64,000 nucleotides of DNA from contig NZ_BNAL01000009.1 of assembly GCF_014653275.1 (NCBI RefSeq), positions 13,100 to 77,099 on the forward strand. Direction: 5' to 3'. The translations under genes were made by a program, and so were the position numbers. Each line of letters opens with the position of its first letter. The stretch's first letter is position 1. Source of the stretch: Deinococcus piscis. Its GTDB lineage: Bacteria > Deinococcota > Deinococci > Deinococcales > Deinococcaceae. Positions 58,569-64,000 of this stretch are shown here, piece after piece. The notes beneath the pieces were generated by a model. That model was given only the letters and a program-made list of their open reading frames with translations, had not been told where the DNA came from and did no database searches.

Positions 58569-58818
58569 CTTGTGGGTTAGGCAGACCTCGGCCCTACGCA
58601 GAGGACTGATGGTCAAAATCCAAAGAACCTGCCGCAGCGCCTGAAAGACGCCCCGCATTCATAAGACTTTCGGCTCCAGACGCTGAAATCTCAGGCCTAG
58701 AGTCGTTTCTGCCGCTGGCCGTTCGTGGGTAAACGGGTGAAGAAAAGAGGTCCAGCTTTTGGTCAAATGCTCCAAGGCAGCGTCAAAGCGTGACCAAGGG
58801 GAGCCGCAATACGCTGTC
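58569..58818. other. intergenic region, no supported gene
   Basis: A 250-bp gap between the convergent recA and CHASE2 genes. The reverse strand has a short open frame (58659-58862) with SPWSRFDAALEHLTKSWTSFL, which weakly recalls a transposase C-terminus. I do not support it as a gene. Confidence 0.4.
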
Positions 58819-60297
58819 TCAGGCGCTCGCCGCGGGCAGCAAGGTTTGCCGGGCCGCTTCAATCAAGGTATGGGCGGACGCCTCATCCAGTGGCTGGCCG
58901 GTCGGAGCCTCCACTTGGGTGTAGCCCACCAGGGGCCGCAGGGACTGCCCGCGCAGCGAGACCGTGCCCAGGGCGTCCGCCAGACAGGCAGCTATCTTCC
59001 CTGCCTCGGCGGGCGACGACAGCGGCTCTACCAGAAACACCAATTCGTCGGGCTCCCAGCGAAAGCCAAAGCTCTCCGCATCGGGGACTTGCCCCCCCAG
59101 AGCCTTCAGTCGGCGCAGCCCCTGATCAACGCCTTCCTCAGCCCACTCCCGCCCAAAGCGCTCTTCAAGCATGCCGTAGCCTTCCAGACGAAGCAGGAAC
59201 AAGTAACCCCGCCCACTGCCAGGGACGCTCAGCATGGCTTCCACCGCCCGCGAGAGCCCGGCGCGGGTGCCCAGCTGCTGCTGCGCCAGGGTGACAGGCT
59301 GCTGCCTGCTCTGCGTCAGCAGATACTCTACGCCGGACAGCTTCAGTCCAATCAGGCCCGCCAGGGCCAGGGTCATGCCCGGAAACGCCACACCGGCCCG
59401 CCAGAGCGCCAGCGTCAGCACAGGCATCAGCAGAGCGAACACCAGCCCCCAGTAGCGGCCCAGAACGAAGCTCAGACCCGTGATCAACGCAGCCAGCAGC
59501 GCTGCTGCCCAGGCGGGGAGGCTCAGGTAGGGCGGCACCAGCAGACTGGCAACAGCGCGGGCCTGTAGCTCGCTGCCTGTGGGCCGCAGAGAGTCCGGTG
59601 AAGCCTGCCCAATCACCACCACTTTGTCCTGCACATCGGCGTAGCGGAAGCGCCCAGTGGCCACGTCACGGAAGCTCAGGCGGGTGTCCATCACCGCAGG
59701 GGTGAAGTGATGCAGGAAACGGGGCCGGGTGTCCAGCGGTGCCTCGGACCCAGCGGCCCGGGCCAGCTGCCAGGCCAGCGTGGGCACCAGTTCGCCGTCA
59801 GCTGTGCGGTAGCCCGTGCGGAAGCTGTAGCTGGAGCCCAGCAAGCTGCGGTCCAGCGCACTTACGCCCGTACGCAGCTGTCCACCACCGAGCGGGGCCA
59901 GATCGCCCGGCAACGCCGCCAGCACCGCGCCACTCTGCGCCAGGACACGGTTCAGCTCCGCTGCATCGGGGCGGCTGGGATCCAGCAGCACATCCACCCC
60001 AATGGCCCGCGCTCCGGCCTGCTGAAGCTGCTCAGTCACGGCGCGGTACAACTCAGGGGTCCAGGTGTTGAGGGGACCATAGTCCGCCAGACTGGCTGGG
60101 TCAATATCTACCAGCACAGCCTGCGGCGCGGGCCGTGCAAACATCTGTCCACTCAGGTTCCAGGCCGCTGGATTGTACGGCCAGGCCTGGCCCATCAAAC
60201 CGCCAAACACCAACCCAGCCAGCAGCAAATAGGGCCAGCTGGCATGGCGGCCAGGGACCGCCCACCAGGGCCCGGCGTGGGGTGGACGCGGCGACAT
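58819..60297 (-). CDS. CHASE2 sensor protein with degenerate GGDEF domain
   Basis: 492 aa. Helix 1 (about 22-38) is followed by an extracytoplasmic CHASE2 domain (about 50-250; AVLVDIDPASLADYGPL, RAIGVDVLLDPSRPD, KVVVIGQASPDSLRPTG). Three helices (about 260-325) and a cytoplasmic domain of GGDEF shape follow. The signature reads EPDEL (415-419) instead of GGDEF, so cyclase activity is unlikely. ATG 60297 is one base after the FecR-gene stop, so the two are one operon. Probably a partner that senses with the FecR protein. Confidence 0.85.
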   Translation of the reverse strand: MSPRPPHAGPWWAVPGRHASWPYLLLAGLVFGGLMGQAWPYNPAAWNLSGQMFARPAPQAVLVDIDPASLADYGPLNTWTPELYRAVTEQLQQAGARAIGVDVLLDPSRPDAAELNRVLAQSGAVLAALPGDLAPLGGGQLRTGVSALDRSLLGSSYSFRTGYRTADGELVPTLAWQLARAAGSEAPLDTRPRFLHHFTPAVMDTRLSFRDVATGRFRYADVQDKVVVIGQASPDSLRPTGSELQARAVASLLVPPYLSLPAWAAALLAALITGLSFVLGRYWGLVFALLMPVLTLALWRAGVAFPGMTLALAGLIGLKLSGVEYLLTQSRQQPVTLAQQQLGTRAGLSRAVEAMLSVPGSGRGYLFLLRLEGYGMLEERFGREWAEEGVDQGLRRLKALGGQVPDAESFGFRWEPDELVFLVEPLSSPAEAGKIAACLADALGTVSLRGQSLRPLVGYTQVEAPTGQPLDEASAHTLIEAARQTLLPAASA

Positions 60298-60298
60298 C

Positions 60299-61660
60299 TT
60301 AGTCGTAGCTCTCCACGGGGGCAACTGGCGGGGGCACAGCCACGGATGTCGGCAGCGTCAGGGTCAATTCCTGCTGCTGGACGTAGCGCCGAGCCGCCAC
60401 CCGGAAGATATAGCTGCCCGGCGGAAGCGCCGCCACCTGCTGGCGGCCCACGGCAGAAAGGGTATAAGCCACGGGAGCCAAACTCAGGGGGCGGCCTTCG
60501 CTGTCTAGGGCCACCTCGCTCTGGGGATACAGCGGCCAGGCCCACAGCACGCCGTCGCTGGCGCGGGCTTCCAGCCACAGCTCACTGAGCGGCGCTGCCT
60601 GTACGGTCAAATCTCCGCCCGGCAGCGTCAGGTCTTTTAGGCCGATAGGTAGGGCACGCAGGGCGTCGAGCGAGAGGTTCAGAGCGTCCTGAGCGTCAGG
60701 CTGCAAGACTTCCAGCTGGCGGTCTTGGAGTTGCTGCCCACTCTGCACCGCCTCTGCACCGGCTTCGACCTCACCCTCGAAGACTTTGACCAGCCCGTCT
60801 GCGTCCACCCGGAAGACCGTGCCGCGCACCGCCGTGCTGATCACCGGCGTGTTGAGGCGGTAACCGCCCTGCCCACTGGCCACCACGTTCCAGGCACTGC
60901 CCCGGTTCAGCTGCAACCACACTTCACGGCCACGGGTCGAGGTCTGCACTGCCGTGACCTGGAGCTCACTGTCGGCCTGAAGCCGCAGGTAGCCGCCCCC
61001 AGTAAAGCCCACCTCCGCCCAGGAGTTGACGCCGGTCCGCAGACGTTGGCCCTCGGCCAGCGACTGTCCGGCACTGGCCGCCCGGAATTGCCCCTGGCCT
61101 ACCGATACCTGCCCGCGCAGGGCCTCAATCACCGCGTCGCCGCGCCCGGTAATGCGGGACTGATACCAAGGATCCCGCTCCTGATACGCCGTAGTCTGCC
61201 CTCCACCGAGGGAGAGCTGCCTTCCAGCCACCAGATTCACGGTGCGGCTTCCATAAGCGAGCCGCACCGTTCCCTGAAGTGCGGCAATCCGCTCGGTGCG
61301 GGCCAGCAGGTCAACGCGGGCAGCACTGCCTGCGGGCACATTGAGGTGATAGCCCTGCACATACAGCTGCACAGGCCCAGTGATGTAGGCCTGACCTGCC
61401 GTCACCTGCACCTTGCCCTGATTAACCCGTGCCTGGGTGGCGCTGTTCAGCAGCACCAGGCCGCTGCCCCAGCGCAGTTCGGCGCGCCCAGCTCCAGTGC
61501 GAAACTGTGAAGCCTGCGCCGCGCCGGGCAGCAGGGGACGCCACGCGCCACCCTGCCGCCCCTCGGCGCTGCCGTAGACCTGTTGCACCTGCACTTGCCC
61601 CTGAGCCACGCCCAGGCTCAGGACCAGAAGCAACGCAGGTTGAACAGCAACTCTCCACAT
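60299..61660 (-). CDS. FecR domain exported protein
   Basis: 453 aa with a signal peptide (PALLLVLSLGVAQG). Two FecR-like beta-repeat regions are visible: AGRAELRWGSGLVLLNSATQ, and RTGVNSWAEVGFTGGGYLRLQADSEL followed by TPVISTAVRGTVFRVDADGLVKVFEGEV. FecR domains are periplasmic and often pair with CHASE2 proteins, as here. ATG 61660 is 7 nt after TAGACT (complement of 61668-61673), leaderless. Confidence 0.88.
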   Translation of the reverse strand: MWRVAVQPALLLVLSLGVAQGQVQVQQVYGSAEGRQGGAWRPLLPGAAQASQFRTGAGRAELRWGSGLVLLNSATQARVNQGKVQVTAGQAYITGPVQLYVQGYHLNVPAGSAARVDLLARTERIAALQGTVRLAYGSRTVNLVAGRQLSLGGGQTTAYQERDPWYQSRITGRGDAVIEALRGQVSVGQGQFRAASAGQSLAEGQRLRTGVNSWAEVGFTGGGYLRLQADSELQVTAVQTSTRGREVWLQLNRGSAWNVVASGQGGYRLNTPVISTAVRGTVFRVDADGLVKVFEGEVEAGAEAVQSGQQLQDRQLEVLQPDAQDALNLSLDALRALPIGLKDLTLPGGDLTVQAAPLSELWLEARASDGVLWAWPLYPQSEVALDSEGRPLSLAPVAYTLSAVGRQQVAALPPGSYIFRVAARRYVQQQELTLTLPTSVAVPPPVAPVESYD

Positions 61661-61836
61661 GCGCCCCAGTCTACTCCCACAATCAAACGAATCCCTGACC
61701 TGGACCCCAGAAAAGGGCTTTCCACGTCTATTCCATGCATTTATTCTCATGTCACCAGGTCAGTAGGCCCGAGGTCATAGGCCAGCGGGGAGGGCTGGGT
61801 GCTGGCCGCCATGGGCTGATCGCTATACTGCCCCGC

Positions 61837-63768
61837 GTGCTGGTTGCCCTCAAAGACGCCGAAAAATATTACGGACCCCACCGGGTGCTGGAAGGCACTT
61901 CGTTCGCGCTGCATGCGGGCGAGCGGGTCGGCCTGGTGGGCCGCAACGGCGCGGGCAAATCTACGCTGCTGCGGTTGCTGACCGGCGAGATTCTGCCCGA
62001 CGGCGGCACCGTCGTCTGGGGGCCGGGCGTGCGGGTCCGCAGCCTGAGCCAAGACCCCAGCTTTCCTGCCGGAAGTACGGTGGACAGCGTGTTAGAAGCG
62101 GCTTTTCGCGACCTGGACGCCCTGGAAGCCGAGCTGAACGACGCAGCGCAGGCCATGACCGACGGCACCGAGGCCAGCATCCTGCGCCATGAGGAGCTGC
62201 TGGAAGCCTTCGGACGCCGGGGCGGGTTTCAGCGCCGCAGCCGCAAAGAAGCTGCCGCGCTGGCCTTTGGGTTTCGGGGCCGCGAGCAAGAAGAGGTCGC
62301 TGGGCTTTCGGGCGGCGAGCGCACCCGCCTGGGCCTGGCCGCGCTGCTGGTTGAGAACCCGGACGTGCTGCTGCTGGACGAGCCCACCAACCACCTGGAC
62401 ATCGTGATGGTGGAGTGGCTGGAAACCTTCCTGGGCCGCTATCCCGGAGCAGTGCTGGTCATCAGCCACGACCGGGCCTTTCTGGACGCCGTGACCACGG
62501 AAACAGCCCATCTGCGTGACGGCATTCTCAGGCGCTATCCGGGCGGCTACACCCGCTTCCGCACGGCGCTGGAGCAGGACTTGGAGCAGCAGGCCGCGCA
62601 GTACGCCCAGCAGCAAAAGGCCGTGGCTGACCTGCAAGCCAGCGCTGACCGCATGAAAGTGTGGGGCCTGGGCATGTCCAAGTTGGCGCGCCGGGCAAAA
62701 GCCATGCAGGCGCGGGTGGACCGCATGCAGGCGGCCTCGGTGAGTGCGCCGCCGCCCGAGCTGCGCACCACCTCTATCACGTTTCACGCTCCCGAAAGCG
62801 GCGAAGTGGTGCTGGACGCGCAGGGTCTGACCCGCCGCATGGGAGAGCGCACCTTGTTCGAAGGGGTCCGCCTTCAGCTGCGCCGGGGCGAACGGGTGGC
62901 CATCATCGGGCGCAATGGCGCGGGCAAGACCACACTGCTGCGGACCCTGCTGGGCCTGGACCCCTCCGACGACCCGCAGGGCCGCACCCTGACCGGAGCG
63001 CGGGTGAGCGTGGGCTACTACGACCAGCAGCTGCGCGGCGTAGACCCGGAAAAAACCCTATTTGACGTGGCCCGCGAGTACACTGCCAAGGACACCGAAG
63101 CCCACACGTTGCTGGGCACCTTTCTGTTTCCCTACGACCAGCACGACAAACCCACCCGGATTCTGTCGGGCGGCGAGCGGGCGCGGCTGGCCTTACTCCG
63201 GCTGGCACAGGAAGACCACAACTTTCTGGTGATGGACGAGCCGACCAACCACCTGGATATGGAAATGGTCGAAGCGTTGGAAGACGCCCTCAGTGGGTTC
63301 GGCGGCACCCTGCTGATGGTCAGCCACGACCGTGCCTTTATCGAGGAGCTGGCCGATCAGGTCTGGCTGGTGGAAGACGGGCAAGTCTACCGCTATCCCG
63401 GCTGGGAGGATTACCGTGACCAGCATCCAGTCCGCCGCGCTGAGCATGAAGAAGCCGCCACCACGCCTGCACCTGTCAAATCTGCACAGAATAAGGCTCC
63501 ACAGGCCAAATCTGAGCAGGTTCCAACCCCCCAGACCCGCTTTTCGGGCATGAATACCTATCAGCTGGGCAAGCGCGTGCAGGCTCTGGAAGCCGAGATT
63601 GAGCGGCTGGAAGCTGAGGTGGAAGCCGCTGGCCTGGCCCTGGCCCAAGCCGCCCCTGATGCCGATTTTGCCGAGCTGGGCCGCGCCGCGCACACGCTAG
63701 AGCAGCAGCTTGAAGTGGTGATGCAGGAATGGGAAGAAGCTGGAGCCGAGTTGGAAGGGCGCAGCTGA
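61837..63768 (+). CDS. ABC-F family ATP-binding protein
   Basis: 643 aa, two ABC domains without membrane segments. Walker A motifs GRNGAGKST and GRNGAGKTT, signatures LSGGERTRLGLA and LSGGERARLALL, Walker B DEPTNHLD twice. A charged linker separates them and a C-terminal coiled coil (ALEAEIERLEAEVEAAG) ends it, as in Uup/YdiF-type ABC-F translation factors. Likely acts at the ribosome. GTG 61837 is 7 nt after TATACT (61824-61829). The frame from 61735 is upstream of the promoter. Confidence 0.93.
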   Translation: MLVALKDAEKYYGPHRVLEGTSFALHAGERVGLVGRNGAGKSTLLRLLTGEILPDGGTVVWGPGVRVRSLSQDPSFPAGSTVDSVLEAAFRDLDALEAELNDAAQAMTDGTEASILRHEELLEAFGRRGGFQRRSRKEAAALAFGFRGREQEEVAGLSGGERTRLGLAALLVENPDVLLLDEPTNHLDIVMVEWLETFLGRYPGAVLVISHDRAFLDAVTTETAHLRDGILRRYPGGYTRFRTALEQDLEQQAAQYAQQQKAVADLQASADRMKVWGLGMSKLARRAKAMQARVDRMQAASVSAPPPELRTTSITFHAPESGEVVLDAQGLTRRMGERTLFEGVRLQLRRGERVAIIGRNGAGKTTLLRTLLGLDPSDDPQGRTLTGARVSVGYYDQQLRGVDPEKTLFDVAREYTAKDTEAHTLLGTFLFPYDQHDKPTRILSGGERARLALLRLAQEDHNFLVMDEPTNHLDMEMVEALEDALSGFGGTLLMVSHDRAFIEELADQVWLVEDGQVYRYPGWEDYRDQHPVRRAEHEEAATTPAPVKSAQNKAPQAKSEQVPTPQTRFSGMNTYQLGKRVQALEAEIERLEAEVEAAGLALAQAAPDADFAELGRAAHTLEQQLEVVMQEWEEAGAELEGRS

Positions 63769-63959
63769 ACTGGCCCAGGGGGTTGAGACCACAACAACTT
63801 TGAAGGGCAGCTGTCCCGCAGCCACCAAATAAGGGGGGCTACGCCGCCGTGCATAAGATAAGGCCGCACAAGCTCAGGCTTACCCGCTTGCTCCCTTATT
63901 GGAAGCGGCTGAGGGCAGCAAAAAGACTCCTTTCTTAGAGCATTTGACATAATAAGAGG
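63769..63959. other. intergenic region, no supported gene
   Basis: Downstream of the ABC-F gene. I see no confident terminator or coding region. A reverse-strand frame here has no recognisable protein pattern. Confidence 0.4.
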
Positions 63960-64000
63960 ATGAAACGTGTTGGGGCGGCTGGGTATGGGAATGACTTGCG
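63960..64000 (+). CDS. possible start of a leaderless gene, cut by the window end
   Basis: ATG 63960 lies 6 nt after CATAAT (63948-63953) and reads MKRVGAAGYGNDL to the window edge. The promoter geometry matches the leaderless genes here; the product cannot be identified. Confidence 0.35.
   Translation, partial: MKRVGAAGYGNDL

Noticed and set aside
58659..58862. Reverse-strand frame resembling a transposase C-terminus
   Set aside because: Only a vague Trp/Phe/Leu pattern; no catalytic residues, inverted repeats or target-site duplication.
63561..63950. 129-codon reverse-strand frame at the right edge
   Set aside because: Mostly antisense to the ABC-F gene and lacking family features in the remainder.

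Overview
The window reads as chromosomal DNA of a Deinococcus species. The evidence is high G+C, a RecA of 369 residues in a thpR-recA arrangement, a MnSOD, a TilS-TadA fusion, and very many genes whose start codon lies only 6-8 bases downstream of a TANNNT -10 element. That last pattern is the leaderless-mRNA architecture known from this genus. I did not assign a species. Most of the window is vertically inherited housekeeping sequence. There is no prophage, CRISPR array, rRNA, convincing tRNA or intact insertion sequence.

Layout. 1-5900: asd, phoH, sodA, small unknown genes, and a hemB / dual-specificity phosphatase / haem-monooxygenase-like operon. 5940-9207: sdhCDAB operon. 9380-14162: mnmA, a TetR regulator, an AcuI/YhdH-type oxidoreductase, an S1-domain protein and aroA. 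14239-22371: a membrane-protein gene broken by an amber codon, a carboxynorspermidine dehydrogenase-like gene, an aspartate aminotransferase, a short terminated leader RNA before a DUF4258 gene, gltX and a polyprenyl synthase. 22415-25619: ftsE-ftsX-envC-like division cluster. 25742-32350: ctpA, gltP-like transporter, metallo-beta-lactamase fold hydrolase, then a decayed stretch (methyltransferase and Nudix remnants) overlapping a T-box leader for valS. 32351-40954: valS, an AT-richer unknown gene, DUF5694, a P-loop kinase, the tilS-tadA fusion, an Lrp-type regulator, PPOX-like and phosphoesterase genes. 41020-49535: plsY, mutM, pdxH, nfeD-flotillin and polA. 49550-53926: lipoprotein-amidase pair and dnaX. 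54071-58498: soxR, a four-gene VOC/SDR operon, thpR and recA. 58819-61660: FecR-CHASE2 pair. 61837-63768: an ABC-F ATPase.

The most notable system is at 54071-56574. A divergent soxR faces a promoter with a near-perfect SoxR box between a -35 and a -10 element that are 19 bp apart. This promoter drives a leaderless operon of three VOC (glyoxalase/dioxygenase-fold) genes and one SDR-like gene, joined by 4-bp stop/start overlaps. It looks like a redox-cycler-responsive detoxification module. It sits directly upstream of thpR-recA, where cinA is found in well-known Deinococcus genomes.

Other themes are short leader ORFs overlapping the starts of phoH, the S1 gene and thpR; several genes with nonsense, frameshift or deletion damage; and signalling or enzymatic domains with degenerate active sites (an EnvC-like LytM domain, and a GGDEF reading EPDEL).
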